Positions 49,178-58,550 of a DNA stretch of 64,000 nucleotides are shown here, one piece after another. The position numbers and the translations under genes were made by a program. Origin of the DNA: CBDCCT01 sp965214995 (GTDB taxonomy: Bacteria; Deinococcota; Deinococci; Deinococcales; Trueperaceae). Positions within the stretch are counted from its first letter, which is position 1. Each line of letters begins with the position of its first letter. The stretch is from assembly GCA_965214995.1 (NCBI GenBank), contig CBDCCT010000002.1, positions 5,022,001 to 5,086,000 of the forward strand, read 5' to 3'. Under the pieces are notes generated by a model. The model saw only the letters and a list, made by a program, of their open reading frames with translations, ran no database searches and was not told the origin of the DNA.

Positions 49178-50233
49178 TCACACCACCGGCGTCAGCAGGA
49201 GTTTGACGCCCCGTTTGCTCTCGAAGCGCCCGAACGCTTCTCTCCACTCGGTCACGGAGAAACGGTCGGTGATGAGTGCGTCCGTTCTCACCGCGCCCGT
49301 CTCGAGCAGCTTGAGCGCCCCTATCCAGGAGGACGGCACGCTCGCGTTGCTTCCCGTGACGAGGAGTTCTTTGTAACAGACTTCGTCCATGTCCCAAGCA
49401 ATCGCCTTGCCGAACAGACCAATCTGCACGTACCGTCCCCGGCGACGCACCAAGTTCAAAAGCTGCGCGGCGGCTGGACCCGCGCCGGAGCATTCATATA
49501 CAACGTCCGCCCCGAGACCCTCAAACGTGAGGTCGCGGACGAGCGCCTCCGGGTCTTGCCCTGTAGTTTTTGCTTCTGCATTTTCTACATTTAAGGCGTA
49601 GTCAGCCCCGAGGCGCTTGGCTAGCTCGAGCCGCTCCGCGTCCGCGTTCGTGCCAAGCATGACGACGGTTGCGCCCGCGGCCTTGACAACTTGCAGGGTC
49701 AACAGGCCAATCGCGCCCGGCCCGGCGATGACCGCGACGTCGCCCGGTCGCACCGTGGGGGTGCTGAGGACACCGTGAACAACGCAAGCGAGGGGCTCGG
49801 TGAGCGCGCCCGCTTCAAAACTCAAACCTTTTGGCAGCGCGTGTACGTTCTCCGCGGGCACGACCACGTAGCTGGTAAAGCCCCCGTTGACGGCTGAGCC
49901 GATGGAGCGGCGTGAGAGGCACAAGTTGGCGTGACCCGTGCGGCAGAAGCGGCACGCGCCGCAGGTCGAAAAGTAGGTTTCCGTGGTGACCCGCAGGCCG
50001 GGGACGACGCCTTCAACATCCTCACCCACCGCGACCACCTCTCCCGAGAGTTCGTGACCCAAAACGACCGGGGGCTGGGTTTTAAATTCGTCATGGTAGA
50101 TGTGCAGGTCCGTCCCGCAGATGCCCGCGGCGGCCACCTTGACGAGGACCTGACCTGCGGCGGGCGCGGGTTCGGGGATGTCTTTTACCCCGACGTTGCC
50201 GGGGCCGCGGGCGAGTTTCATCACCGCTTTCAT
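49178..50233 (-). CDS. Zinc-dependent medium-chain alcohol/polyol dehydrogenase
   Basis: A 351-residue MDR enzyme. Catalytic zinc ligands are in GICGTDLHIYHDE and LGHELSGEVV, the structural-zinc cysteines in STCGACRFCRTGHANLC, and the NAD-binding loop in IAGPGAIGLLTLQ. Best resemblance is to sorbitol/threonine-type dehydrogenases. The ATG at 50233 follows AAAGGAG. A promoter at 50253-50281 may start a transcript here that runs on into the SDR, Gfo and TIM-barrel genes. Confidence 0.9.
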   Translation of the reverse strand: MKAVMKLARGPGNVGVKDIPEPAPAAGQVLVKVAAAGICGTDLHIYHDEFKTQPPVVLGHELSGEVVAVGEDVEGVVPGLRVTTETYFSTCGACRFCRTGHANLCLSRRSIGSAVNGGFTSYVVVPAENVHALPKGLSFEAGALTEPLACVVHGVLSTPTVRPGDVAVIAGPGAIGLLTLQVVKAAGATVVMLGTNADAERLELAKRLGADYALNVENAEAKTTGQDPEALVRDLTFEGLGADVVYECSGAGPAAAQLLNLVRRRGRYVQIGLFGKAIAWDMDEVCYKELLVTGSNASVPSSWIGALKLLETGAVRTDALITDRFSVTEWREAFGRFESKRGVKLLLTPVV

Positions 50234-50252
50234 GTGGGCTCCTTTATTTTTA

Positions 50253-50281
50253 GTTGTACCAGGAAAGCTGATGTGACGCAA
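50253..50281 (-). promoter_or_regulatory. Putative promoter upstream of the zinc dehydrogenase gene
   Basis: On the minus strand TTGCGT (50276-50281) and TACAAC (50253-50258) are 17 bp apart, 20 bp upstream of the start codon. No operator copy is seen here. Confidence 0.45.
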
Positions 50282-50374
50282 TTGTGCTCACGCTCGAGCC
50301 CGGCATCCACTCCTTTAATTACCGCCGACAGCGCCGAAACCTTCACCAAGACACCAAAAGACTGCTGACAAAAA

Positions 50375-51328
50375 CTACTGACGCAGCGCGCGCTGCCGCC
50401 CGTAAACCGAAATAAGAACGACCAGCGTGAGCCCCAAGACCATGAGCTGATACGCCTCGGAAAGTTGCAGGGCGGTGAGGAGGCTGTTAATAAGCGTCAG
50501 CACGAGCGCCCCCGCCATCGTGCCCCAGTAGCTGCCCTTGCCGCCCGCCAAAACCGTGCCCCCCACCACCACCGCGGCGATGGACGGGAACAGGTAGGGC
50601 GTGCCTAAGCTCAAGAACACGCGCTGCGTAAACCCGAGCAGGCAGAACCCGCCGAGCGCCGCCAAAAGGCCGCTCAGCGCGTAGGTCATGAGCACCACCC
50701 GCGGCACCCGGACGCCCGACAAGCGCGCCGCCTCCCGGTTCACCCCGACCGCGAAGAGGTGTTTGCCGTAGGGGGAGCGCTCGAGCGTCCCCCACATCAC
50801 CACCGCGAGCCCCGCCCAGAGATAGACGCTGCCCGGGACGCCCAAAAAAGAATTTGACACGAGCGCCGCGAGCGCGGGCGGCGTGCCGCCCTGCAACGCG
50901 CCCCGCGTCACCACCAGCACCAGCCCCTGCACCACCCCAGCCATCCCGAGCGTCATGACGAGCGGCGGGATGCGCAAAAACACGATGCCCAAGCCGTTCA
51001 CAAGACCCACCGCGACCCCCGCCAGCCCCGCGGCAAGGAGCCCGACCAGCAGCAGCTCGTTCTGCCCGTCCGAAAACCGGAACGTCATGATCGCGCCCAG
51101 CGTGACCACAGCGCCGACCGAGAGGTCGATGCCTTCGCCGCCGCTGATGATGACGAGCGTCTGCCCCGCCGCGACGATGCCCAGGAGCGAGGCGAGGCGC
51201 AGGATGTTCACGGCCTGGTTCACGTTGACAAAACCCGGTCGGACCACCCCGCCGATAAAAAAGAGCGCGACGGCGAGCCCCAGCGCGATGAGGGGCGGGC
51301 TGAACCTGAAAAAACGCGGCAGCGTCAC
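50375..51328 (-). CDS. Sugar ABC transporter permease (RbsC type), second of a pair
   Basis: A 317-residue permease with about nine helices; marks are IVAAGQTLVIISGGEGIDLSVGAVV (in part), the GVNREAARLSGVRV loop and VVGGTVLAGGKGSY. The GTG at 51328 overlaps the upstream stop (GTGA); a GTG at 51352 is an alternative. With the permease at 51325-52278 it should form a heterodimer energised by the RbsA-type ATPase upstream. Confidence 0.88.
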   Translation of the reverse strand: MTLPRFFRFSPPLIALGLAVALFFIGGVVRPGFVNVNQAVNILRLASLLGIVAAGQTLVIISGGEGIDLSVGAVVTLGAIMTFRFSDGQNELLLVGLLAAGLAGVAVGLVNGLGIVFLRIPPLVMTLGMAGVVQGLVLVVTRGALQGGTPPALAALVSNSFLGVPGSVYLWAGLAVVMWGTLERSPYGKHLFAVGVNREAARLSGVRVPRVVLMTYALSGLLAALGGFCLLGFTQRVFLSLGTPYLFPSIAAVVVGGTVLAGGKGSYWGTMAGALVLTLINSLLTALQLSEAYQLMVLGLTLVVLISVYGRQRALRQ

Positions 51329-52278
51329 GCGCGCCGCCTGAGGAGCCGCCACAGGCCCGGCCCGGCGAGCGCGAGCACGATGATGGTCGCGTTGACCAAC
51401 GTTTGATACCAGGTGGGTACATTGGCAAAAGAAATCAAGTTGCGTATAATCCCCAAAATCGCCACCCCCAGAATCGCACCCGCGACGCCGCCCTGCCCGC
51501 CGCTCAGCCGCGTGCCGCCCAGCACCACCGCCACGATGGAATCGAGCGTCATGGCGTCGCCGATACGCGGGTTGCCGCTGCCGATGCCGAGCGTGAGCGC
51601 GAGCGCCGCCAAGGCGCTAAAGAACCCCGCCGCGACGTAAGTGCTGAACCGGACGAGCGACACGGGCACGCCGCTCGTGTAGGCGGCGTCCGCGCGGCTG
51701 CCCGTGGCAAAGAGGTACTGCCCGAAGCGGCTCGAGCGCACGAGCGCCCAAAGCAATAGGAGCATCACGATGGCGTACACCGCCACAGGCAGCCCCAAAG
51801 GCGTCGAGCGGTAGAAGCTCGTTAAGGCGCGCGGCAGTTGCCCACCGGGACGCGGCAACACAAGGAGGGCCAGCCCCGCGAAAACGAAGCTCATCGCGTA
51901 GGTCGTGACGATGGGTTGCAGGCGTAAGAGGGCGACGCAGAGACCATTGAGCGCACCCGCCAGCGCGCCCGCCACGCAGCCCACAAGGATGGCGAACGCT
52001 ACACCCGCCGCACCCGCCTCGGGCGTGATGAGCACGACCAAGATGGCGTTGACCAAAGATACCATCGCCCCCACCGAAAGGTCGATGCCGCCCCCGATGA
52101 TGACAAGGCTCTGCCCTACCGCCAAAATCATCAGCGGCAGCAACACGCGGAAGTTTCCGTTAATCGCGCGGGGCGAGAAGAAATTGTCCTGTAAACCGGC
52201 GTTAATTGCAACCAAAAAGGCCAGCAGCACGAGCGCAAAAAAATAGGGATTCCGCCGCAAAAAACCTTGCCAGCTCAC
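51325..52278 (-). CDS. Sugar ABC transporter permease (RbsC type), first of a pair
   Basis: A 317-residue permease. Family marks are MILAVGQSLVIIGGGIDLSVGAMVSLVN (in part), the ATGSRADAAYTSGVPV loop and VVLGGTRLSGGQGGVAG. Its start overlaps the ATPase stop by 4 nt and its own stop overlaps the next permease, so the three genes form a tight unit: ATPase - permease - permease. Confidence 0.9.
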   Translation of the reverse strand: MSWQGFLRRNPYFFALVLLAFLVAINAGLQDNFFSPRAINGNFRVLLPLMILAVGQSLVIIGGGIDLSVGAMVSLVNAILVVLITPEAGAAGVAFAILVGCVAGALAGALNGLCVALLRLQPIVTTYAMSFVFAGLALLVLPRPGGQLPRALTSFYRSTPLGLPVAVYAIVMLLLLWALVRSSRFGQYLFATGSRADAAYTSGVPVSLVRFSTYVAAGFFSALAALALTLGIGSGNPRIGDAMTLDSIVAVVLGGTRLSGGQGGVAGAILGVAILGIIRNLISFANVPTWYQTLVNATIIVLALAGPGLWRLLRRRA

Positions 52279-53756
52279 GCCGCCACCCCGGAGCCCAGGG
52301 AGGCTGCCACGAGGCTCGAGCGGTTCAAGCCCTCACCCTCCAGAGTGGCGGTGACGCGCCCGTCTTGCAAAACTAGAACCCGGTCACAGAGCCCCAACAG
52401 CTCCTCGTCGTCGCTGCTATAAAAGAGAATCGCCGTACCCTCGTTCCTGAGGTCGTTCAGCAGCGCGTAAAACTCGCCCTTCGAGCCCACGTCTACGCCC
52501 TTGGTCGGGTCGTTCAAGAGGAGCAGCGCGGGCGCTCGCAGGAGCCACTTGCCTATCACCACCTTTTGCGCGTTCCCGCCGCTCAAACTGCTCACGGGGG
52601 CGTCCAGCGACGCCATTTTCAGGCTCAACTGTTTGGCGACCTCGAGCCCGTCCTCCCGCGCTCTGTTTTCTTTGATAAGCAAGCCGTATTTGCGCCAGGA
52701 GGGGAGTTGCAAATTCTCCAGAATCGAGCGAATCATCAGCAACCCTTCGTTGCCCCGGTCGCCCGGCACGTAAGCGACGCCCGCCGCCATCGCGTGTGCG
52801 GGATGTTTAAAGGCGACCTCTCCCCCGCTTAGAGTAACGCCGCCCTCAAAGGGTATCGCGCCGAAGAGCGCCAAGAGCAGGTCTTCCTGGCCTTGGCCCT
52901 GCAAGCCGCCCAAACCCAGCAATTCGCCGTCTCGCAACTCGGTGTCCACACCTTGTAAAACTTTCGTACGCAAAGATGTAACGCTGAGCCGCACCTTGCC
53001 TGTTTCTTCGGTCGCCGCGACCCGCTCCGGCGCGACCGCCTCGCCAATCATCATCTCGACAAGCTCCTTTTCAGTCGTGTCGCTCATCCGCGCCGCGCCC
53101 ACCGTCTCGCCGTTGCGCAGCACCACCGCGCGGTCCGCGACGCGGAAGAGTTCGTCCATGCGGTGAGACACGAAGACGATAGCCATGCCTTCAGATTTCC
53201 ATTTCTCCACCAACGCGAAAAGCCGGTCGACCTGCCTCGAGTCGAGGCTGGCGGTGGCCTCGTCCAAAATGAGCACGCGCGGGTTCTGGCTCAGCGCCTT
53301 TAGGATTTCGACGATTTGCCGCTCGCTGGGGGGGAGCGCCGTCACCGGGTCGTCGGGGGAAACGTGCAGGGTGCCCTTGAAAAGCTCGAGCAGCGCCCGC
53401 GCACTTTTGCGCATCTCCCGGCGCTGCACCCAGGCCCCCAGTCGGCTCGGCTCATGGCCCAAAAAGATGTTCTCCGCGACCGTCATGTCGGGGACTAAAC
53501 TCAGCTCCTGATAAACCGCCGTGACGCCCCTTTTGCGCGCGGCGTAGGGCGAAGCGAACGTAACTGGCGCCCCCTCCAAAAAGAGTTCCCCACGCGTCGG
53601 CGACACCACCCCGGTCAACACCTTGCCGAGCGTGCTCTTGCCGCTGCCGTTGGCCCCGAGCAAGGCGACGACCTCCCCGCGGTTCACTTCCAAATTACCG
53701 TCCTTAAGAGCTTGAACCGCCCCATAATGTTTGACGATGTTACGCGCGACGAGCAT
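52275..53756 (-). CDS. Sugar ABC transporter ATP-binding protein, double-domain RbsA type
   Basis: A 493-residue ATPase with two nucleotide-binding domains. Domain 1 has Walker A GANGSGKST and Walker B VLILDEATASLD; its signature is the atypical LPPSERQIVEILKAL. Domain 2 has a degenerate Walker A region and the signature SLSGGNAQKVVIGKWLL with NDPTKGVDVG, as usual in RbsA/XylG. It is the first gene of the ATPase - permease - permease unit. Confidence 0.92.
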   Translation of the reverse strand: MLVARNIVKHYGAVQALKDGNLEVNRGEVVALLGANGSGKSTLGKVLTGVVSPTRGELFLEGAPVTFASPYAARKRGVTAVYQELSLVPDMTVAENIFLGHEPSRLGAWVQRREMRKSARALLELFKGTLHVSPDDPVTALPPSERQIVEILKALSQNPRVLILDEATASLDSRQVDRLFALVEKWKSEGMAIVFVSHRMDELFRVADRAVVLRNGETVGAARMSDTTEKELVEMMIGEAVAPERVAATEETGKVRLSVTSLRTKVLQGVDTELRDGELLGLGGLQGQGQEDLLLALFGAIPFEGGVTLSGGEVAFKHPAHAMAAGVAYVPGDRGNEGLLMIRSILENLQLPSWRKYGLLIKENRAREDGLEVAKQLSLKMASLDAPVSSLSGGNAQKVVIGKWLLRAPALLLLNDPTKGVDVGSKGEFYALLNDLRNEGTAILFYSSDDEELLGLCDRVLVLQDGRVTATLEGEGLNRSSLVAASLGSGVAA

Positions 53757-53792
53757 TTACGTGTGCCTTTCGGAAACCAAGTTCAGTGTCAT

Positions 53793-53822
53793 GTTATATG
53801 AAAACTCGAGCAGTTTGCGCAA
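53793..53822 (-). promoter_or_regulatory. Putative promoter upstream of the RbsA-type gene
   Basis: TTGCGC (53817-53822) and TATAAC (53793-53798) on the minus strand are 18 bp apart, about 37 bp before the start codon, within the 121-bp gap after the lactonase-like gene. Confidence 0.45.
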
Positions 53823-53877
53823 AAGAGGAATTTAACGGGTATGTGAAAAAGAGAATACCGCTGCTCACCACACCCTG

Positions 53878-54810
53878 TTAGAAGTTCAACCAGTTTCTCG
53901 GGTTGTCAACGAAAAGCCCGTTCAAGTTCGCTTCCGTCATGCCCGCTTCACGTAGGCGCTGCTTGACGGTCGTCGGGATGTGCCGAAAACCTGCGCCGCC
54001 AAAGGTGCGCCAGTATGATTTTCTCGCCATGTCGCCCGAAAGCAGAAGCTGGCCTCCGAAGCCTTTTTCGGCTAACGCAACCACCAACTCAACACGTTTG
54101 GCGTCAGGCAGATATTTGTCTTTGGAAAATTGGTCAAGCCCCAGGTAAACGCCTAGACTGGCAATTTCGGACAAGTAGGCGAGGTCGGGGTTGAAATCGA
54201 GGTGCCCGATGAGAAGTTTTTTGGGACTCACGCCATGTTCGGTAAGAAACGTGGCTTGCTCGAGCGCCCAACTCGCCTTTTCGGTGTGGGTACTCACGGG
54301 TGCGCCCGTTGTTTTGTGCGCCCTGGCCGCCGCACGCATAACTTTTTCTTCGTCTTTCGTGGGGCCGCCTGAGCTGGTAGAGGCTTTGATGAGACCGGCT
54401 CGAGCCGCCGTCCTCGAGCCCTCAGCCACAAAAGAGGGGGGTTCTACGACACCTTCAGATACTTCCGTGACCATCCACGCCGCCAAGGCATCTTCGGTTA
54501 AATGAGACGAGTAACGGTCGGCAAACTTTGCTTTGTTAAACCCTGTAGCCGCAACAATGTGAACGTCGCTTTGTTGCGAGAGACGCTGCAACACTGCGAC
54601 GTTTCTGCCGTAGTCGGGGGTAGTCATTTCCACCACGGCGGCCCCGCCCGCTTCTTTGAAATCTTTCAACTCACGGAGGGCTGACGCTTCATCCTCTAAG
54701 CAGAGGTCGTCTTCGGCGAACTCCGGCGGCGGCTGCCCGTACAGATGCTCATGGCAGAGGGTAAAGCCCAACGCTTCCGGGGCGATGTCGCCGAGGACGG
54801 TACGAATCAC
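53878..54810 (-). CDS. Phosphotriesterase-family metal hydrolase (lactonase candidate)
   Basis: A 310-residue amidohydrolase-superfamily protein with all metal ligands of the phosphotriesterase family: CHEHL (H20, H22), carboxylated lysine in GLIKAST (K142), H175 in STHTE, H203 in IGHLD and D260 in LSGDM. Most relatives are lactonases or act on sugar lactones rather than on phosphotriesters. A GTG start overlaps the stop of the FAD oxidoreductase gene. In a cluster full of dehydrogenases, opening a sugar lactone is the most natural role; this is inference. Confidence 0.88.
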   Translation of the reverse strand: MIRTVLGDIAPEALGFTLCHEHLYGQPPPEFAEDDLCLEDEASALRELKDFKEAGGAAVVEMTTPDYGRNVAVLQRLSQQSDVHIVAATGFNKAKFADRYSSHLTEDALAAWMVTEVSEGVVEPPSFVAEGSRTAARAGLIKASTSSGGPTKDEEKVMRAAARAHKTTGAPVSTHTEKASWALEQATFLTEHGVSPKKLLIGHLDFNPDLAYLSEIASLGVYLGLDQFSKDKYLPDAKRVELVVALAEKGFGGQLLLSGDMARKSYWRTFGGAGFRHIPTTVKQRLREAGMTEANLNGLFVDNPRNWLNF

Positions 54811-56099
54811 AGCACCGCCCCGATGTCCACCAACCTGCTACGCAGTTCGTCTGTCTCGACGCCGCGAACGTCTCCTTCTTTGGCAAGGCTCGCGGCCAGA
54901 CCCGCGGCTTGTCCCATCGCCAGACACTGCCCAATCGAGCGCACCGAGGCGTGCGCGTCGTGCGAGGCCGAGAGGCAGCGGCCCGCCACCACAAGACCTT
55001 CAAGCGTTTGCGGCACGAGACACCGGAAGGGGATGTCGTAGGTTTCGCCCTCGGGCAGATATTCCCAGCGGGTGTCGCCCCCCGCGTGGTGTTCTTCGAT
55101 GGGCGCGCCGCACTGGGCGATGGCGTCGGCAAACTTCCGAGCCGCCAGCACATCCTCACGCTCGAGCCAGTATTCACCCCGTACGCGGCGACTTTCGCGC
55201 ACCCCGATCTGGGTGGACAGTCTGCCGATGACAGCTTGTTCGTAACCGGGTATGAAGTCGCGTAAGAAGCGGGCGTACTCAAAAGCCTGCTTGCGTCCCT
55301 CCCTTTCCGCCTTGGAGAGCGCGGCGGGGTCGGTCGGGTCAACGCCTCCCACGCGGGTCATATTCGTGACCATCACGTGTTCCAAGGGGGTGATGTGCGA
55401 ACTACCCTCTTTACGCGGCAAGTTGTACCGACCACTTTGGGACGCTTCTTCCATCTTTTGCCACATTTCAGTCTTGGGCGTCGCCTTTGCTCGCTCAACG
55501 TCAACGTTAATCATTTGAAAAGTGGTGGTAAGCGACTGCGCCGTGCCCATTGCACCCGCGTCCTCAAACGCTCCCCCGGCCCTGGCGACCACATCAGCAT
55601 CACCTGAAGCGTCCACAACGGCCTTTGCGTGAATCGCCCTGAGCCCCTGCTTCGTGCCGATAATCGCGCCTGTGACCCGGTCCCCCTGTTGTAGCGCGTC
55701 CACAAAATAGCTGTGCAGCAACAGATGCACGCCCGCGTCGCTTGTCAGCTCGTCCCAAACGACCTTGAGCGTCTCGGGATCGTAGGTGTAACCCGCCCCC
55801 GCGCCGTAGGTGTTGGGGCGTTTGATGAGGACGTGTCGCGCTTTTAGGCCCTCAATCACACGGTCTGGAATCCCGCCCACCACCTTACGCTCGAGTTTGG
55901 GGGTAAAAAACCCATAAAAGGTGTCCAACACCATCGCGCCCGTGCCGCCTAAAAAGCCGTAGCGCTCGACCAGAATCACCTTTGCGCCCGCGCCCGCCGC
56001 CGCCACCGCCGCGGCTGAGCCCGCCGAGCCGCCGCCGATAACGAGCACGTCGCAGTTAGCCAAGACGGGAACGTTGACGCTGTAGTTCAGGCTCTCCAC
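54807..56099 (-). CDS. FAD-dependent oxidoreductase (FAD_oxidored family)
   Basis: A 430-residue flavoprotein. The dinucleotide-binding motif is VLVIGGGSAGSAAAVAAA near residue 19, then LVERYGFLGGTGAMV; an AVVDASGDADVVARAG block (near 160) and a C-terminal GLVVAGRCLSASHDAHASVR with GQAAG close the FAD site. This family is common in carbohydrate-degradation loci but few members have known substrates. A GTG start with an AAGGAGAG ribosome binding site is used. It is translationally coupled to the lactonase-like gene. Confidence 0.88.
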   Translation of the reverse strand: MESLNYSVNVPVLANCDVLVIGGGSAGSAAAVAAAGAGAKVILVERYGFLGGTGAMVLDTFYGFFTPKLERKVVGGIPDRVIEGLKARHVLIKRPNTYGAGAGYTYDPETLKVVWDELTSDAGVHLLLHSYFVDALQQGDRVTGAIIGTKQGLRAIHAKAVVDASGDADVVARAGGAFEDAGAMGTAQSLTTTFQMINVDVERAKATPKTEMWQKMEEASQSGRYNLPRKEGSSHITPLEHVMVTNMTRVGGVDPTDPAALSKAEREGRKQAFEYARFLRDFIPGYEQAVIGRLSTQIGVRESRRVRGEYWLEREDVLAARKFADAIAQCGAPIEEHHAGGDTRWEYLPEGETYDIPFRCLVPQTLEGLVVAGRCLSASHDAHASVRSIGQCLAMGQAAGLAASLAKEGDVRGVETDELRSRLVDIGAVL

Positions 56100-56120
56100 A
56101 TGCTCTCCTTCATCATGCGC

Positions 56121-56894
56121 TCACCCCGACACGCCCCAGCCGCCCGCGACTTCGATGACCTCGCCCGTCACAAAGCGGCTCAGGTCGGACGCTAGGTAAA
56201 GGGCTGCACCGGCCACATCCTCCGCTTTGCCAAGTCGGCCTGTAAGCGGTTGTCTGATTTTCATGTACTCGAGGATACCGCCGTCACTCTGGGCTCGTTT
56301 GCTCATGGGCGTTTCGATAAGACCCGGCGCGACGGCGTTGACGCGGACACCCTGCGCCGCGTAATAGGACGCCATAGATTTTGTCAAGGCGATGACTGCA
56401 CCCTTGGACGCCGCGTAGGCGTGCGTAGCAAAATGCTCGGCGTTGGGCGCGTAAGCCACCACCGAGGCAGTGTTGATAATGCTGCCGCTCCCTTGCTCGA
56501 GCATCACACGCAGCACCTCACGGCACATGCAAAAGGTGGTTTTCGCGTTCGTATCCATCGCCCTGTCCCAGCCCTCGTCGCTGGCCTCGTGAACCGGCCC
56601 ATCCCCGTAACGCCGCGCGGAGATGCCGACCACGTTGAACAAAACGTCGATTTTATTCAGAGCCGCTCGAGCTTGTTTGGTGACTTCGGCAGCGGCACCC
56701 GGTGTGGTCAGGTCGGCTTGAAAAGTTTTGGTGCCGGGCAGATCCCGCTCTAACGCCTGCAAGTTCTCCTGCGAAATATCAACCACCGCGACCCTACACC
56801 CTTCTTTGGTGAATAGCTCGGCGGCGGCGGCGGCGATGCCCGACGCGCCCGTGATAAGCGCGGTTTTGCCTCCCAGCAGGCCCTCAGCCGCCAT
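56121..56894 (-). CDS. Short-chain dehydrogenase/reductase with shortened cofactor loop
   Basis: A 257-residue SDR with a standard YAASKGA catalytic block, NTASVVA, RVNAVAPGLIETPM and VTGEVIEVAGG. The glycine-rich loop reads TGASGIAAAAAEL, one residue short and lacking the last glycine of TGxxxGIG, which could alter cofactor binding. Its start overlaps the SIS gene upstream by 11 bp, so they are expressed together. Confidence 0.87.
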   Translation of the reverse strand: MAAEGLLGGKTALITGASGIAAAAAELFTKEGCRVAVVDISQENLQALERDLPGTKTFQADLTTPGAAAEVTKQARAALNKIDVLFNVVGISARRYGDGPVHEASDEGWDRAMDTNAKTTFCMCREVLRVMLEQGSGSIINTASVVAYAPNAEHFATHAYAASKGAVIALTKSMASYYAAQGVRVNAVAPGLIETPMSKRAQSDGGILEYMKIRQPLTGRLGKAEDVAGAALYLASDLSRFVTGEVIEVAGGWGVSG

Positions 56895-57669
56895 AAACGA
56901 CTTTCACACGCTCGCGGTGGTCGTCGTAGGCGTCGTCAAAGCGTTTGGCGCTCTCCTCTTCGCCCATCTTCCAGGCCCCCGCCAAGACCAGAGGGGGCTG
57001 ACCTCGAGCAGCGAGCGCTTCGGCGACGAGGCATTTGACAGCGTTGACCACAACCGTATTGCCGATGGTCGAACCCGGCCCCACGGGCACGTCCACGCCG
57101 GGCACCTCCACCATCGCGTCGCCCGGCACCGCGCAGTTGTCGATAACCACGTCGGACACGTCAACCAGGCGCTTGCCGCTGCTGTGCCCGCTTTGAAGTT
57201 CTCGGGCGTACTCGAGCGCCACCACCGACACAACTTTCAAGCCGCGCTCCTTGGCACCCAACGCCACGTCCACCACGACGCCGTTACTACCTGAAGTCGA
57301 AAAAATCATCATGGTGTCATAGTCACGAAAAACGAAGTTGCGCAAAATAACGTGACCCAAGCCTTCTTGCCGCTCAATCCACATCGCTTGCCTCTGCCCG
57401 TTCGCCCCCACCACCTGCGTGTGGTTGGTGGTGGAGAGTTCGACGATAGGGTGAAAGCCCGGGAAGGAGCCGTAGCGCGGCCACATCTCTTCGACCGCCA
57501 TGCGCGAGTGACCGTTGCCGAAAAGGTGTACGAGTCCCCTTTTGGCGATGCTGTCGGCGCAGAGCTTCGCCGCCGCGCGAATGGCGTCTAGCTGGGTGTC
57601 ACGCACCCTCTGAATAATTTGAGCTGACTTGTCAATATACTTGAGGGCGACATCGGCTTGGCTCATCAT
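56884..57669 (-). CDS. SIS-domain sugar-phosphate protein, UPF0309 type (NagS-like)
   Basis: A 261-residue protein with one SIS domain: FGNGHSRMAVEEMWPRYG (in part) in the sugar-binding first loop, IFSTSGSNGVVVDVAL for the phosphate loop, and VVSVVALEYAREL. The pattern matches UPF0309 proteins, related to MurQ-type etherases, one of which (NagS of Streptomyces) acts in amino-sugar metabolism. It is the first enzyme gene after the GntR regulator, and an operator copy lies 18-33 bp upstream of its start. Substrate unproven. Confidence 0.85.
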   Translation of the reverse strand: MMSQADVALKYIDKSAQIIQRVRDTQLDAIRAAAKLCADSIAKRGLVHLFGNGHSRMAVEEMWPRYGSFPGFHPIVELSTTNHTQVVGANGQRQAMWIERQEGLGHVILRNFVFRDYDTMMIFSTSGSNGVVVDVALGAKERGLKVVSVVALEYARELQSGHSSGKRLVDVSDVVIDNCAVPGDAMVEVPGVDVPVGPGSTIGNTVVVNAVKCLVAEALAARGQPPLVLAGAWKMGEEESAKRFDDAYDDHRERVKVVYGG

Positions 57670-57686
57670 CTACTCCCGGGTGATTC

Positions 57687-57702
57687 GGTGGACCGTACCA
57701 GT
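57687..57702 (-). promoter_or_regulatory. DasR/NagR-like operator site 3, upstream of the SIS gene
   Basis: Minus-strand ACTGGTACGGTCCACC differs at one position from the sites at 45383-45397 and 58561-58575. It lies between the GntR gene stop and the SIS gene start. No clear promoter boxes frame it. Confidence 0.7.
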
Positions 57703-57744
57703 TTTGCGCCATCGTACCTTTCACCGTTTTTTAGGTCAAGCGCG

Positions 57745-58512
57745 TCACGACGCTTTAGGAACAAAATCGGCGGTGTGTCCGGTGAGCGTCACGCGGAACT
57801 TGCATTTGTCGGCGCGGGCGTAACGTTGGGCGAACTCGAGCAGATGACCCTCACCATCCGTGACGAGCCTTTCGGTGTAGAGAACGGCGTCGCCCACGTC
57901 TATGTTGAGTTTCTCGCCGAGAGCAGCATCCGCAGCCAGAACTTCTATGCTTTCTTCTCCTGCACTGAGCTCGAGGCGGTAATGCACCGTCAAGAGCTCA
58001 TACAAAGACCCGGACAGGTCGTGCTCCAAAAGCTTGGGCACAAAGCGGTAGTTGAGAAAGCTGCGCTCCAACATGAGCGGTTCGTCATCGGCCAAGCGGA
58101 CGCGCTCGATGGCGGCCACGACCTGCCCCGGCATGAGGTTTAACAGGCTCGCCACTTTGTCTTCGGGGTCTTCAAGCCGCGCTGAGACGAGTTTTGAAGA
58201 GGGGGTGAGACCGGCCAAACGCATGTTCTGCGAAAAACCGCTCAGCCTGCCCGCGGGCTGTTCGACTTTCTGGCTGTTGACAAAGGTGCCGCGCCCGTGC
58301 TGGCGCTCGACCCAGCCCTCGCGCTCGAGCGCGTCTATCGCCTGCCGCACGGTCGCGCGCGAAATTTTAAGTTCGCTCATGAGGAGGCGTTCGGAAGGAA
58401 GCGCGGCGTCCGGGTCGAAGCTTCGGTTGCGGATGCGCTCGAGCATCCACTCTTTGAGCTGCAAATAAAGAGGCGTGTCCGCGTTGCTCTGTAACTGTGG
58501 CAGGTCCCTCAT
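57745..58512 (-). CDS. GntR-family transcriptional regulator with UTRA domain (HutC/NagR type)
   Basis: A 255-residue regulator. The N-terminal winged helix reads PLYLQLKEWMLERI then LPSERLLMSELKISRATVRQ and GRGTFV; the C-terminal UTRA domain (about residues 95-250) has VAAIERVRLADDEPLMLE and DVGDAVLYTERL. HutC-type UTRA domains bind small metabolites, often phosphosugars. The ATG at 58512 fits homologues; a longer frame to 58608 covers the divergent promoter. Three operator copies near this gene point to autoregulation and control of the flanking sugar genes. Confidence 0.92.
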   Translation of the reverse strand: MRDLPQLQSNADTPLYLQLKEWMLERIRNRSFDPDAALPSERLLMSELKISRATVRQAIDALEREGWVERQHGRGTFVNSQKVEQPAGRLSGFSQNMRLAGLTPSSKLVSARLEDPEDKVASLLNLMPGQVVAAIERVRLADDEPLMLERSFLNYRFVPKLLEHDLSGSLYELLTVHYRLELSAGEESIEVLAADAALGEKLNIDVGDAVLYTERLVTDGEGHLLEFAQRYARADKCKFRVTLTGHTADFVPKAS

Positions 58513-58550
58513 GACACCAACTTTCCGCCCGTGCATACGCCAATGCGCGC